DNA of 56,967 nt from Nocardia tenerifensis NBRC 101015 (lineage in GTDB: Bacteria; Actinomycetota; Actinomycetes; Mycobacteriales; Mycobacteriaceae), in the NCBI RefSeq assembly GCF_000308715.1, contig NZ_BAGH01000302.1:1-56967 (forward strand). The letters run 5' to 3'. Of this stretch, positions 24,468 through 33,052 are shown piece by piece. The notes under the pieces are model-generated. The model saw only the letters and a list, made by a program, of their open reading frames with translations. It was not told the DNA's origin and did no database searches. A program made the translations under genes and the position numbers. Position 1 is the stretch's first letter. Each line of letters starts with the position of its first letter.

Positions 24468-26399
24468 TCACTGGAATTGGTTGGCCAGTCGGCGATACTT
24501 GTTGGCGCGCAACAGGAACGGCGCGCTGTCCGAGGCGTGGTCGGAGACCTTCTCGTAGCTGTGCGCGATCCGCGAGCACAGCGTCGACTTCTGCTCCGGC
24601 GCGGTGATCCGGATATCCGATTCGAAGGCGGGGACCAGGGCGACCAAGACCGCGATGTGCTCGTTCAGCGATCGGGCGCGATCGGGTCCCTCGATGAGAT
24701 CGCTGTCTCGCCGACCGGGGTCGGGCGTCTCGACCACCTCGTCGAACAGCCGAAGCCATTGCGGCGGCGGCATTTCCGGTAGGCATCGCGCGAGTTCGCC
24801 GACGACCGCGTCGCGTCCGTCGAGCAGCCGGGCGTGATGCAGTCTGCTCGCGAGGTCGTCGGGGGCGACGCCGTCGCGCAGCCGGCCGAGCACCTGCGCC
24901 CAGTCCTGCCCGTCGATCCGGGCGAGCAGTGCGCGCAGGCCGAGCAGACGGGTCAGCGCGGGCAGCTTCTCCGCCGCGCCGGGCGTATCGGTGCTCCAGA
25001 GCGTCCGCGACTTGAACAGCGGCGAGTCGTGTTCGACGCCCGCAGGCAGCAGGGACACCAAACTCATTGCCTCGCTTTTGCTTCGGGCCGCCGACACCGT
25101 GACGAGCGCGGTCGCCAGCTCGCGACGGACGAGCTTGTTCACGCTGAGGCCGCGCCCGAAGATGCGCAGCAGATACTGCTCCACGGTGGTGCCCGTCTCC
25201 GGGCCGGGGCTGCGCAGCAGCTCGTCCAGATCGTCGAGCAGCTCCGGCTCCTGCTTGATCCTGCGGAGCAGGTAGTCCGTGGCCGCGGGGTGTCCCCCGG
25301 TCAGCCGATAGATCGTCGCACCGATGTGCTCCGACCGATAGGCGTCGACGTCCTTGGCCATCAGCCGGACATCGCTCTCGCCCAGGTCGGGCAGCCGCGT
25401 CCGCGCCCACAGCGTGGCCGACGCCCCCATCCGCGCCGGATCGAGCGGGCTCGACCACACCTGCGGCGGGGAGACCTGACCGGCCAGCTCGTCCACCAGC
25501 ACCCCTGAGCTGGCGGTCACCAGCGTGAGCGGGTCGTTCAGCCGGGCCCCGGTGGCCACGATCGCCTCCCGGACGCGCAGCAGGGAGCTGGTGAAGGACG
25601 CGGCGGCCGGCGCGTCGCCATCGTCGATGAGCACCAGGACATTCGACGTCCGCCGCTTGACCTTGGTGACGCTGTGCCGCAGGTCGGCGAGCAGCGCGCC
25701 GATCAGCACGTCGTCCACGTCGCGACGGGTGGCGGGGTTGGTGCTGCGCGCGTTGTCGCTGAGCGCGATCAGCATGCGCTCGGGATTGTGGCGCATGGGC
25801 AGGTCCTGGTGGCCGAACCACGCGGCCTGCGCGCGCCAGGTGAATCTGTTCAGCGGCGTCCAGCGCATCAAGCGGCCGACCAGCGCGCCGGCGAGTCGGT
25901 CGACCACGCCGGCCGGAATCGAGCCGACACCGGGCACATTGATATTGGCCGCCAGCGCACCGACCACATTGACCAGGTCGCGCACGAAGCCGACCAGCGC
26001 GGCGCGGTCCTGGTACTGGTCGAGCAACTCGTTCAGCCGGATCAGCTGCTCGGGCGGGGTCAAGGCGCTGAAATCCTCGGCGATGACGATCTGCGCGATC
26101 AGCAACCGGGGGAACGCGACGGCGTAGCCGGGGATCTCGACGCTGAGCCCGAGCATGACCGCGGCCAGCACCGTCCGGACCGGATTGTCCACGTCGAACG
26201 GGCGTTCCAGCGGACGGACCAGCACCGACGGCGTATGCCCCTGCCACTTGGCCAGCACCTTGTTCAGCACGGCGGTGCGACCAGAACCTCCGCAGCCTTC
26301 CACCACGAGAACCGGTTTCGGCGCCTCCCCCGCGTCGGTCGCCGGTATCTCGACCAAATGGTCGATCAATTCTAGTAGATCGGTGCGCCCCACAAACAC
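24468..26399 (-). CDS. Large STAND/AAA-like P-loop NTPase paired with the PBP1 gene
   Basis: 643 residues from GTG 26399 (GGGAGGGG 7 nt upstream; TTG 26402 is an alternative). It opens with FVGRTDLLELIDHLVEI, the 'VGR' motif that precedes P-loops in STAND/ORC-type ATPases. The P-loop GCGGSGRT (35-42) has Arg in place of the usual Lys. Walker B-like NVLVLIDDGDAP lies near residue 265, followed by a sensor-like TLVTASSG. A winged-helix-like stretch follows (IYRLTGGHPAATDYLLRRI), and the C-terminal 250 residues are helical without clear repeats. No membrane helix, so it should be cytoplasmic. It precedes the PBP1-like gene by 25 nt on the same strand. Function unrecognised. Confidence 0.75.
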   Translation of the reverse strand: MFVGRTDLLELIDHLVEIPATDAGEAPKPVLVVEGCGGSGRTAVLNKVLAKWQGHTPSVLVRPLERPFDVDNPVRTVLAAVMLGLSVEIPGYAVAFPRLLIAQIVIAEDFSALTPPEQLIRLNELLDQYQDRAALVGFVRDLVNVVGALAANINVPGVGSIPAGVVDRLAGALVGRLMRWTPLNRFTWRAQAAWFGHQDLPMRHNPERMLIALSDNARSTNPATRRDVDDVLIGALLADLRHSVTKVKRRTSNVLVLIDDGDAPAAASFTSSLLRVREAIVATGARLNDPLTLVTASSGVLVDELAGQVSPPQVWSSPLDPARMGASATLWARTRLPDLGESDVRLMAKDVDAYRSEHIGATIYRLTGGHPAATDYLLRRIKQEPELLDDLDELLRSPGPETGTTVEQYLLRIFGRGLSVNKLVRRELATALVTVSAARSKSEAMSLVSLLPAGVEHDSPLFKSRTLWSTDTPGAAEKLPALTRLLGLRALLARIDGQDWAQVLGRLRDGVAPDDLASRLHHARLLDGRDAVVGELARCLPEMPPPQWLRLFDEVVETPDPGRRDSDLIEGPDRARSLNEHIAVLVALVPAFESDIRITAPEQKSTLCSRIAHSYEKVSDHASDSAPFLLRANKYRRLANQFQ

Positions 26400-26611
26400 C
26401 AAGCATCCCCTCCCTGGGCTTGGCGCCACCATAGCAATAACCATTCCCGGCAACAACCGGATTTCGCTCTGAGACAACACAATTAGGGGGCCAAAACATA
26501 CCGGGCGTCAGTGAGGTTTCCGTATCGAACCAACCGGGCCGAACTTCGACGATCGAATGTCCACACCGCATATCGACCTTCACACGCAGAATTGTCGCGG
26601 TGGTACAGAAT

Positions 26612-27943
26612 TCAACGGGCGACGTGAGCCGCTCTCGACCCGAAGACCGGCGACGGTGTCTCCGCCGGTCGGCGCGTCGCCCGGATCGGACGGGCGAAGA
26701 GCATCCGGACGAGCACACGGGCGAAGTCCAGGTGACCGGCCAGCGCGCGACGCGAGAAGGCAAGGGACCAAAGGGTTTCGGTGCCGACCGGTCCCGGGTC
26801 CCGACGGGCGAGACGGTCGTCGATCCAGTCGATCATCACCGGCAGGGCGAAGTATTGCAGGAGCAGATGGGTGCTGAGCCGGTCGCGCAGGTAGCGCACG
26901 TGCGCACCGCCCTCGGCGTAGCGGGCGACGTGGGCGTCGACGTCCGCGACCGCGATGACCTCGTCGTACACGCCCTGCACGACGAGCATCGGCATGGCCG
27001 GAACCCGGCGGCCCGGCTCGATGTCGCCGAGGACGCGCTGCAGCTCCGGCGCGTCGAGCAGCGCGGCCAGCCCGCCGCGGCAGTGCTGGTCGATGTCGCG
27101 GCGGGCGAAGCGGTACAGCAGCGGGAACGTGGCGGTGGTCTCGGCCTGTGCGAGCCAGCCGAGGTAGCGCGCGTCCAGGTGGGTGCGCAGGAGCAGGTCG
27201 AGGTCGGGGTAGGCGCGGCGCAGTCCGGCGGTGAAGACCGCGGCGAAGCCGGCGAACAGCGAGCCGTTGAGGCGGACGAAGGCGGCGGCCGGGTCACCGA
27301 CCGGCGAGGCGGCGACCGCGCCGACGAGGTCGAGCTCCGGTGCGTATTCGGGTGCCAACTCCGCGGCCCACGCGGTGGCGAGGCCGCCGCCCGAGTAGCC
27401 CCACAGCGCGACGCGCGTGGTCGAGGACAGACCGAGCGGCGCGAACGCCAAGCCGGCCCGAATCGCGTCCAGCGCACGGTAACCCGGCTCGCGCGCCACC
27501 CCGAACCGGCCCGCGGTCCCGCCGTGATCGGGCACCGACACCGCCCAGCCACGGGCCAGCGCGCTGACGATGAGCGGCAGCTCCAGCGGCGGAATCGAGC
27601 CCGCCGCCCGTGCGCCGCGCCGAAGGGCATAGGAGGGAAGGCATTTCGAGGCGACGGCGTCGATGGCGCACTGGAACGAGACGAGCGGGCGCTCCCTCGT
27701 GGGATCGGCGCCCCACGGCAGCAGCACGGTGGTGACCGCAGCCTCGGGCGCCTGGTCGAGATCGCAGGTCCGATACAGCAGCTGCCAGGCCGAAACCCGC
27801 TGCGGCACAGCGCCGAACAGCGCGATCTCGACCTCTCTTGCACGCAGCACGGTGCCGGGCGGCACCTGGCCGAGCCCGGGCGGCGGCGCGTAGAACGGAT
27901 CGGCCTCGGGCAGCGGCGGATACTCAGAGACCACCGCCGCCAC
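26612..27943 (-). CDS. LIP-family secretory-type lipase / alpha-beta hydrolase
   Basis: 443 residues. Member of the Candida-lipase-like LIP family frequent in Nocardia and Rhodococcus: starts EADPFYAPPPGLGQVPPGTVLRARE, then WAVSVPDHGG, nucleophile elbow VALWGYSGGGLATAWAA, acid-region VVQGVYDEVIAV and final His in DRLSTHLLLQ. No signal peptide is visible from ATG 27943 (MAAVVSEYPPLP), although most relatives are exported, so either the enzyme is intracellular or the real start lies upstream inside the neighbouring lipase gene. It overlaps that gene by 20 nt, suggesting coupled translation. Substrate: acylglycerols or other esters. Confidence 0.87.
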   Translation of the reverse strand: MAAVVSEYPPLPEADPFYAPPPGLGQVPPGTVLRAREVEIALFGAVPQRVSAWQLLYRTCDLDQAPEAAVTTVLLPWGADPTRERPLVSFQCAIDAVASKCLPSYALRRGARAAGSIPPLELPLIVSALARGWAVSVPDHGGTAGRFGVAREPGYRALDAIRAGLAFAPLGLSSTTRVALWGYSGGGLATAWAAELAPEYAPELDLVGAVAASPVGDPAAAFVRLNGSLFAGFAAVFTAGLRRAYPDLDLLLRTHLDARYLGWLAQAETTATFPLLYRFARRDIDQHCRGGLAALLDAPELQRVLGDIEPGRRVPAMPMLVVQGVYDEVIAVADVDAHVARYAEGGAHVRYLRDRLSTHLLLQYFALPVMIDWIDDRLARRDPGPVGTETLWSLAFSRRALAGHLDFARVLVRMLFARPIRATRRPAETPSPVFGSRAAHVAR

Positions 27944-29066
27944 CGATCAGCCAGGGGTTGAACGCGCACTCCAGGTTCGGGTACGCGACAGGGTCGAGGG
28001 CGTGCAGGGCGATGGAGGCCGCGCGCGGGGAGTACATGATCGTCAGATGGTCGGAGAGGTCCTGTTCACAGCCCTCCTGCAGGGTGATGTTGTCGACCGT
28101 CGCGCCGGGGCCGGGGCGCAGGAACGACCAGTCGTACGGGTTCATGATCTCGTCGAGGCGGGAGCCGACGGAGGTGTAGTCGACGCCGGGAACGGTGTCG
28201 CCCTGCGCGTTCAGCGTCGCGTAGAACGCCGAGCCGACGGCCTGCTGGATATTGGCCGCGCCCACGAGCGGCTGGTAGAAGCCCAGGATGTCGACGCCGA
28301 GGTTGTTGATCAGGCGGCCGAGCGTCGCGATGCCGAGCAGCGAGGTGCCGTGGTGGGTCGCGCCGTAGGAGACCAGCTTGCGCACCTTGCCCGCGCCACC
28401 GTCGAACTTCAGATACTGGTTCGCCACCGTGCCGCCCTGCGAGTGCGCGACGATGTCCACCGCGTCGGCGCCGGTCGCCGCGCGCACCCGGTCGACGAAG
28501 TCGCTCAGCTGCCGCGCGGAGTCCTCGATGCGGCCGACGCCGTAGCGGCCGGGCATGATCGGACCGAGTCCGCCGCCCTCCAGCAGGCCCGAGCGGCCGA
28601 AATTGAAGGCGAACACGCAGAATCCGGCGCGGGCCAGGCGCGGGGAGAGATAGGCGAAGCTGTCGTAAGCGTTCAACCAGGTGCCGTGCAGCAGCACCAC
28701 CGGGCGGGGATGCTCGGCGGTCGGGGCGCAGTTCCACCGATTCGCGCCGGGCGGGGCCGCGTCGGGATGGGTCAGGCCGTAGGCGAAGGCGGCCAGGTAC
28801 GCCGACACCTCCGGGCCCTCGCCGAGCGCGTCCGAGGCGTGGCCGAGGCCGGCGGCGCTGCCGGAATCCACCACGGCCCGTGGTTGTCTGCCGTCGGCGG
28901 CCGGCGTCAATCCGGCACTGACGGCGTCGGCGAGCGACTGCTCCGTCGGGTCGATACGCGAATCACCGCTCGCCACACCGGGCCCGAGGACTGACGCCAT
29001 GGTCAGGCCGGCGATCACCGCGGCGGCACCGACGGCCCGCTTCGCATTGCGCGTCATTGCATACAT
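27924..29066 (-). CDS. Secreted lipase, class 2 (EstA-like)
   Basis: 380 residues from ATG 29066 (GGGAAG 9 nt upstream; 29057 also possible). Signal peptide through about residue 33 (SVLGPGVASGDS). An N-terminal region of about 85 residues (VSAGLTPAADGRQ) precedes the lipase domain: oxyanion strand PVVLLHGTWLNAYDSF, nucleophile VDIVAHSQGGTVANQYL, acid region near GSRLDEIMNPYDW, and His in DLSDHLTIMYSP. Glu/Cys pairs (GCEQD, LECAF) may form a disulfide as in related exported lipases. Divergent from a PucR regulator across 251 nt holding an inverted repeat. Confidence 0.9.
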   Translation of the reverse strand: MYAMTRNAKRAVGAAAVIAGLTMASVLGPGVASGDSRIDPTEQSLADAVSAGLTPAADGRQPRAVVDSGSAAGLGHASDALGEGPEVSAYLAAFAYGLTHPDAAPPGANRWNCAPTAEHPRPVVLLHGTWLNAYDSFAYLSPRLARAGFCVFAFNFGRSGLLEGGGLGPIMPGRYGVGRIEDSARQLSDFVDRVRAATGADAVDIVAHSQGGTVANQYLKFDGGAGKVRKLVSYGATHHGTSLLGIATLGRLINNLGVDILGFYQPLVGAANIQQAVGSAFYATLNAQGDTVPGVDYTSVGSRLDEIMNPYDWSFLRPGPGATVDNITLQEGCEQDLSDHLTIMYSPRAASIALHALDPVAYPNLECAFNPWLIGGGGGL

Positions 29067-29139
29067 CGAGTTCACTTCCCATTCGAGCGATTGCGCGTCG
29101 AGGCCCTGAATTGCCAACCGCCGCAATGTGTTTCCCAAG

Positions 29140-29163
29140 TCACATCACCGAGGTGAATGTGAT
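29140..29163. promoter_or_regulatory. Imperfect inverted repeat between lipase and PucR genes
   Basis: TCACATCACC (29140-29149) faces GGTGAATGTGA (29152-29162) with one bulged base. It lies about 75 nt before the lipase start and 155 nt before the PucR start. Candidate operator. Confidence 0.4.
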
Positions 29164-29317
29164 GGGAGCCATATCGAAATCGTCGCTCGGCCGGCTGGGC
29201 GCTGTCACTGCACGCCGGGGAGAAGTATTCGATCGGTGAGTTGTCGTCGGCGACAAAGTTCGCACCGATGCGCCGGTTACCTTGCCCGGACGACCTGTCG
29301 TTGGAAACAATCGGCCC

Positions 29318-30577
29318 ATGTCCCTGGCCCTTTCGCCGCCGACCGGCGCCGCACCGCTGGTCGCCCGGCTGCTCACCCGCTGGCCGCAGATCTCCGAACG
29401 GATGCTGGCCGCGGGCCTCGGCGCCACCCCGCCCGCCGCGGATCTGCCCGAGGGGCACTTCACCGCCGAGGTGCTGCCCGCCATCTACGCGTGCGGCCGG
29501 GCCGTGCTGCAGGCCATCGGCGAGGAGCGCGCGTTCAGCAGGGCCGAGGTCGCGGCGTTCGCCGGACCGGTGGCGCAGCGGCACGCCGAGGACCGAATTC
29601 CGTTGCCGCTGTTGATCGAGGCCATCCACGGCTCCGCGCAATCGCTGCTGCAGGAGGCCGTGGCGCTGGCCGAGCCCGCCGAGTCGCACGAACTGACCGT
29701 CATCGGCGGCAGGCTGCTCGACCTGCTGATGCACATCAATGTCACCGTCGTCGAGACCTATACCGAGGTCGAGCAGTCCATCTACCACGCGGAGCGGGAG
29801 GCCCGGCGCGCGCTGTGCGCCGCACTACTCGGCGGGTTGCCCGCGGAAGAGCTTGCCGCGCGGGCGGATACCGCGCTGGCCGAGCGATACACCGTGCTGG
29901 CCATCCATATTCGGCACGATGAGCGACCGAGCACCGTCGCCACCCTGATCAGCAGGCGGCGGATCAGAATCCTGCAGCGTGCGCTGGACGCCCGCGCGGG
30001 CACCACGGCGCTCGCCACCTTCGACGGGTCGACCGGAATCGCGTTGCTGCCCAACGTGGCCGAGGCTGAAGCCGCCGATCGGCGGTACGAGCGGCTGGCC
30101 GAGGAACTCGCCGAGCAGTTCGGGGTCGCGGTATTCATCGCCGAGTATCGCGCGGTCGCCAGGGCAGACTTACCCGAGACCGCGCGTGAGGCAACCGATC
30201 TCGCCGAACTGGCGCGTCTGCTCGGGAAGCCGCCCGGCGTCTATCGACTAGACGACCTGCTGCTGGAACATCAGCTGACCAGGCCCGGTCCGGCGCGCGA
30301 GCGGCTGGTCGAGCGGATCGCGCCGATCCTGTCGAGCCCTCATCTGATCGAGGCTTTGGACGCGCACCTGCGCCACGGCCCCGATCGCAAGGCGGCGGCC
30401 GCCGAGATTCACGTCCACCCCAATACGTTCAGCTATCGCCTGCGCCGCATCGCGGAACTCACCGGCATCGATCCGGCCGAGCCGTACGACTCGCGCCTGC
30501 TCGCGGCGGCGCTGACGATCCATCGCCTGTGCCCGGCGGCCGAGGCCTCGGTGCCGCCGGGTCACGGCGTCGACTAG
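29318..30577 (+). CDS. PucR-family transcriptional regulator
   Basis: 419 residues from ATG 29318; an upstream in-frame ATG at 29282 adds a Gly/Pro/Arg segment and is less likely. N-terminal helical RsbRD-like/GGDEF-less sensor (PLVARLLTRWPQISERMLAAG), central region with AERYTVLAIHIRHDERP, then the C-terminal PucR HTH_30: LIEALDAHLRHGPDRKAAAAEIHVHPNTFSYRLRRIAELTGIDP. Such regulators respond to metabolites such as purines, amino acids or lipids. Divergent orientation makes the two lipase genes the likely targets. The 3' end overlaps by 4 nt a convergent 34-residue microprotein gene. Confidence 0.9.
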   Translation: MSLALSPPTGAAPLVARLLTRWPQISERMLAAGLGATPPAADLPEGHFTAEVLPAIYACGRAVLQAIGEERAFSRAEVAAFAGPVAQRHAEDRIPLPLLIEAIHGSAQSLLQEAVALAEPAESHELTVIGGRLLDLLMHINVTVVETYTEVEQSIYHAEREARRALCAALLGGLPAEELAARADTALAERYTVLAIHIRHDERPSTVATLISRRRIRILQRALDARAGTTALATFDGSTGIALLPNVAEAEAADRRYERLAEELAEQFGVAVFIAEYRAVARADLPETAREATDLAELARLLGKPPGVYRLDDLLLEHQLTRPGPARERLVERIAPILSSPHLIEALDAHLRHGPDRKAAAAEIHVHPNTFSYRLRRIAELTGIDPAEPYDSRLLAAALTIHRLCPAAEASVPPGHGVD

Positions 30578-30678
30578 ATGACGTGCCAGGCCTGCAACAG
30601 GTAGGTGATGTTGGCGGCGATGGACGTCACGACGTTCGCGAGATTCAACGCGGACGAACCCAGATCGATAATCGGCAC
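30574..30678 (-). CDS. 34-residue hydrophobic microprotein
   Basis: Reading frame GTG 30678 to TAG 30574 with a near-perfect ribosome site GGAGG (30686-30690) 7 nt before the start. The product begins MPIIDLGSSALNLANVV and ends YLLQAWHVI: mostly hydrophobic and small residues, one Asp, one His, one Trp, no Lys/Arg, able to form an amphipathic or membrane helix. It overlaps the PucR stop by 4 nt tail to tail. A palindromic operator-like site (30777-30797) lies about 100 nt upstream. No family recognised; possibilities are a small membrane regulator or a secreted pore-type peptide. Confidence 0.55.
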   Translation of the reverse strand: MPIIDLGSSALNLANVVTSIAANITYLLQAWHVI

Positions 30679-30776
30679 CGAAATTCCTCCATCAGATGGG
30701 ACTGCGAAATCCCTTCCAATGTAATGATCGCGCGGAGTGCTCGGGCCGTGCCGGTGACGTAATGGGCGGGATCATT

Positions 30777-30797
30777 TTTCGCGGATACGACGCGAAA
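30777..30797. promoter_or_regulatory. Perfect 7-7-7 inverted repeat upstream of the microprotein
   Basis: TTTCGCG (30777-30783), 7-nt spacer GATACGA, CGCGAAA (30791-30797). Good operator geometry, about 100 nt before GTG 30678. Confidence 0.4.
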
Positions 30798-31025
30798 GGG
30801 CGTGCCCCACAGTGATTTCGGCCTCGCAATAGGAAATCGGGGAACGGGTCCGCGTAGCGGCGCTTGTGAGACAGTTCACCGGAAATCAGCCACAACAATC
30901 ACAACAGGCACATACCGGAGAAAACGGTCGGCCCGTCCCTGCCGCGGCGCGGTCTAACCTGCTCCTTCTCGGAGGGACCGGCGACGACCTCGTGGACGTG
31001 CTCAGCCCGGACGATTGCCCCTTGC

Positions 31026-31043
31026 TTTCCGCAGATACGGAAA
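31026..31043. promoter_or_regulatory. Palindrome just upstream of the mod operon
   Basis: TTTCCG (31026-31031), CAGATA spacer, CGGAAA (31038-31043), ending 13 nt before the GTG of the HTH-Mop regulator. Likely autoregulatory operator and control site for the whole mod operon. Confidence 0.5.
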
Positions 31044-31056
31044 TAAACTCCTCTTC

Positions 31057-31455
31057 GTGTCGAATTTGCGGATCAGCGAGGTGGCTGTGCTGGCCGGTGT
31101 CAGCGATGACACCGTGCGGCGGTGGATCGATCAGGGCAAGCTGACCGCGATTCAGCTCGGCAACGGGCGCAAGGGGGTGCGCGGCCGCGAGCTGGCCGAG
31201 TTTCTGCAGGCCAACGCGGAGACCCCGGAGCCGGGCGTCACCGTCGCCGCGTCCGCCCGCAATCGCATGCGCGGCATCGTGACGCGGGTGCTCAAGGACA
31301 CCGTGATGGCCCAGGTCGAGATGCAGGCCGGGCCGTTCCGGCTGGTGTCGCTGCTGAGCCGGGAGTCGGTCGACGAGCTCGGGCTCGAGGTCGGCAGCGT
31401 CGCGGTGGCCTCCGTCAAGTCGACACACGTCGTGGTCGAGATTCCGGAGAGCTGA
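31057..31455 (+). CDS. Molybdate-responsive HTH-Mop regulator
   Basis: 132 residues, GTG 31057 chosen because it directly begins the conserved MSNLRISEVAVLAGVSDDTVRRWIDQGKL, an excisionase/MerR-type winged HTH. A single Mop (TOBE) domain follows at about 66-130: SARNRMRGIVTRVLKDTVMAQVEMQAGPFRLVSL, LGLEVGSVAVASVKSTHVVVE. Classic ModE has a LysR-type HTH and two Mop domains, so this is the actinobacterial short form; oxyanion binding would need oligomerisation. First gene of modABC, overlapping modA by 1 nt (TGATG). Probably represses the operon when molybdate is replete. Confidence 0.9.
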   Translation: MSNLRISEVAVLAGVSDDTVRRWIDQGKLTAIQLGNGRKGVRGRELAEFLQANAETPEPGVTVAASARNRMRGIVTRVLKDTVMAQVEMQAGPFRLVSLLSRESVDELGLEVGSVAVASVKSTHVVVEIPES

Positions 31456-32243
31456 TGAGGTCGAGAAGGATTCGTTCGCTGAGCATGACCGCGGTCGCGG
31501 GCTTGGCCGCGCTGGCCCTGGCCGGCTGCTCCGACGACAAGGCGGCGCCCTCGGGCGGCGGTGAGCTCGGCGGCACCGTCACGGTGTTCGCCGCGGCCTC
31601 GCTCACGGAGACCTTCACCGAACTCGGCAAGCAGTTCGAGGCCGCGCATCCGGGCGTCGAAGTGGTCTACAGCTTCGGGGCCAGCTCGGCGCTGGCCGAG
31701 CAGATCAACCAGGGCGCGCCCGCCGACGTCTTCGCCTCCGCCGCGCCGAAGAACATGCAGCAGGTGCGGGACAAGGGCGAAGTGACCGTCGCACCCGTCA
31801 CCTTCGTGCGCAACCGCCTGGAGATCGCGGTACCGAAGGGCAACCCCGCCCACATCACCGGCCTGGCCGACTTCGGCAAGGCCGAGCCGAAGATCGCACT
31901 GTGCGCCGAGCAGGTGCCGTGCGGCGCGGCCGCCAAGACGGTGTTCGCGGCGGCGGGCGTCGACCCGAAGCCCGATACCCGCGAGGCCGACGTGAAGGCG
32001 GTGCTCACCAAGGTCAAGCTCGGCGAGGTCGACGCGGCGCTGGTATACCGCACCGACGTCAAGGCCGCCGGCGATCAGGTGGAGGGCATCGACTTCGCCG
32101 AGGCGGCCCAGGCCGTCAACGACTACCCCGTCGCGCCGCTGGCGCACGCGCCGAACGCGACCGCCGCGGCGGCATTCGTCGACTTCGTGCGCTCCGATCA
32201 GGCGCGCGCGGTGTTCGCCGGGGCGGGATTCGACGCGCCGTGA
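31455..32243 (+). CDS. modA: Molybdate ABC transporter substrate-binding lipoprotein
   Basis: 262 residues. Lipoprotein signal with lipobox LAGC (C25). ModA motifs: TVFAAASLTETFTELGKQFEA (oxyanion-binding Ser/Thr loop), YSFGASSALAEQINQGAPADVFASA, the hinge region ALCAEQVPCG, and VKLGEVDAALVYRTDV with the tyrosine of the molybdate site. Captures molybdate or tungstate outside the membrane and hands it to ModB/ModC. Its ATG overlaps the regulator stop, and modB starts inside its last codons. Confidence 0.95.
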   Translation: MRSRRIRSLSMTAVAGLAALALAGCSDDKAAPSGGGELGGTVTVFAAASLTETFTELGKQFEAAHPGVEVVYSFGASSALAEQINQGAPADVFASAAPKNMQQVRDKGEVTVAPVTFVRNRLEIAVPKGNPAHITGLADFGKAEPKIALCAEQVPCGAAAKTVFAAAGVDPKPDTREADVKAVLTKVKLGEVDAALVYRTDVKAAGDQVEGIDFAEAAQAVNDYPVAPLAHAPNATAAAAFVDFVRSDQARAVFAGAGFDAP

Positions 32244-33052
32244 CGCGGGTGCCGCGGCGGCGGGCAGCGCGGGGACGGCGACCGCTCGTTCTGGTGCTGC
32301 CCGCGCTGTGTGCGCTCGCCTTTCTGCTCGTTCCGTTGATCGGGCTGCTGTGGCGGACGCCGTGGCGCGACCTGCCGGATCGGCTGCTCAACGCCGAAGT
32401 CGGTCAGGCCCTTCGGCTTTCGCTGGCATGCGCGAGCCTCGCGACGGTGCTCTGCCTGGTGTTCGGGGTGCCGCTGGCGTGGTTGCTCGCGCGCGGCGAC
32501 GTGCCGGGGCGCGGGGTATTGCGGGCGCTGGTCACGGTGCCGCTGGTACTGCCGCCCGTGGTCGGCGGCGTCGCGCTGCTGCTCGTGCTCGGCAGGCGTG
32601 GGCTGTTCGGCCGCTACCTGTACGAATGGTTCGGCGTCTCACTGCCTTTCACCACGGCGGGCGTGGTCGTCGCGGAAGCCTTTGTCGCCATGCCCTTTCT
32701 GGTGATCTCGGTCGAGGGCGCGCTGCGGGCGGCGGATCCCCGCTTCGAGGAGGCGGCCGCGACCTTGGGGGCGTCGCGGTGGCTGACCTTTCGGCGGGTG
32801 ACGCTGCCCTCGGTGCTGCCCGGGGTCGTGGCGGGCGGGGTGCTGTGCTGGGCAAGGGCTTTGGGCGAGTTCGGCGCGACGATCACCTTCGCCGGCAACT
32901 TCCCCGGGCAGACGACCACCATGCCGCTGACGGTGTATCTGGCGCTGGAGTCCGATCCGGCGGATGCGATCGTGCTCAGCCTGGTGTTGCTCACGGTGTC
33001 GGTCGCGGTGTTGGTGGCGTTGCGGGAGCGGTGGATTCGGGGAGCGGTATGA
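32240..33052 (+). CDS. modB: Molybdate ABC transporter permease
   Basis: 270 residues, GTG overlapping the modA stop by 4 nt. Five or six membrane helices; the cytoplasmic coupling EAA loop reads EEAAATLGASRWLTFRRVTLP (about 175-195), with the ALGEFGATITFAGN motif typical of ModB and sulfate permeases. The N-terminus is Arg-rich. It forms the channel dimer that docks two ModC subunits. Confidence 0.95.
   Translation: MTRVPRRRAARGRRPLVLVLPALCALAFLLVPLIGLLWRTPWRDLPDRLLNAEVGQALRLSLACASLATVLCLVFGVPLAWLLARGDVPGRGVLRALVTVPLVLPPVVGGVALLLVLGRRGLFGRYLYEWFGVSLPFTTAGVVVAEAFVAMPFLVISVEGALRAADPRFEEAAATLGASRWLTFRRVTLPSVLPGVVAGGVLCWARALGEFGATITFAGNFPGQTTTMPLTVYLALESDPADAIVLSLVLLTVSVAVLVALRERWIRGAV

Larger units (their letters stand above)
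30679..31056. other. Divergent regulatory region between microprotein and mod operon
   Basis: 378 nt, relatively AT-rich in two places (30700-30850 and 31020-31056). It holds a perfect inverted repeat near the microprotein and another just before the mod regulator. I compared the rest with the Moco riboswitch from memory and saw no match. No gene. Confidence 0.55.

Noticed and set aside
21497..24607. Very long + strand open frame (over 1000 codons) across the glutamyl-amine operon
   Set aside because: It is antisense to three genes with clear catalytic motifs; its translation is Arg/His/Gly-rich with no domain. High GC makes such frames common.
29128..29145. CRP site TGTGN..TCACA between lipase and PucR genes
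   Set aside because: Spacing is 8 rather than 6 nt and the left half-site is imperfect.
30850..31020. Molybdenum-cofactor riboswitch upstream of the mod operon
   Set aside because: I could not match the conserved stems or loop sequences; the palindrome at 31026 and the Mop regulator explain control well enough.
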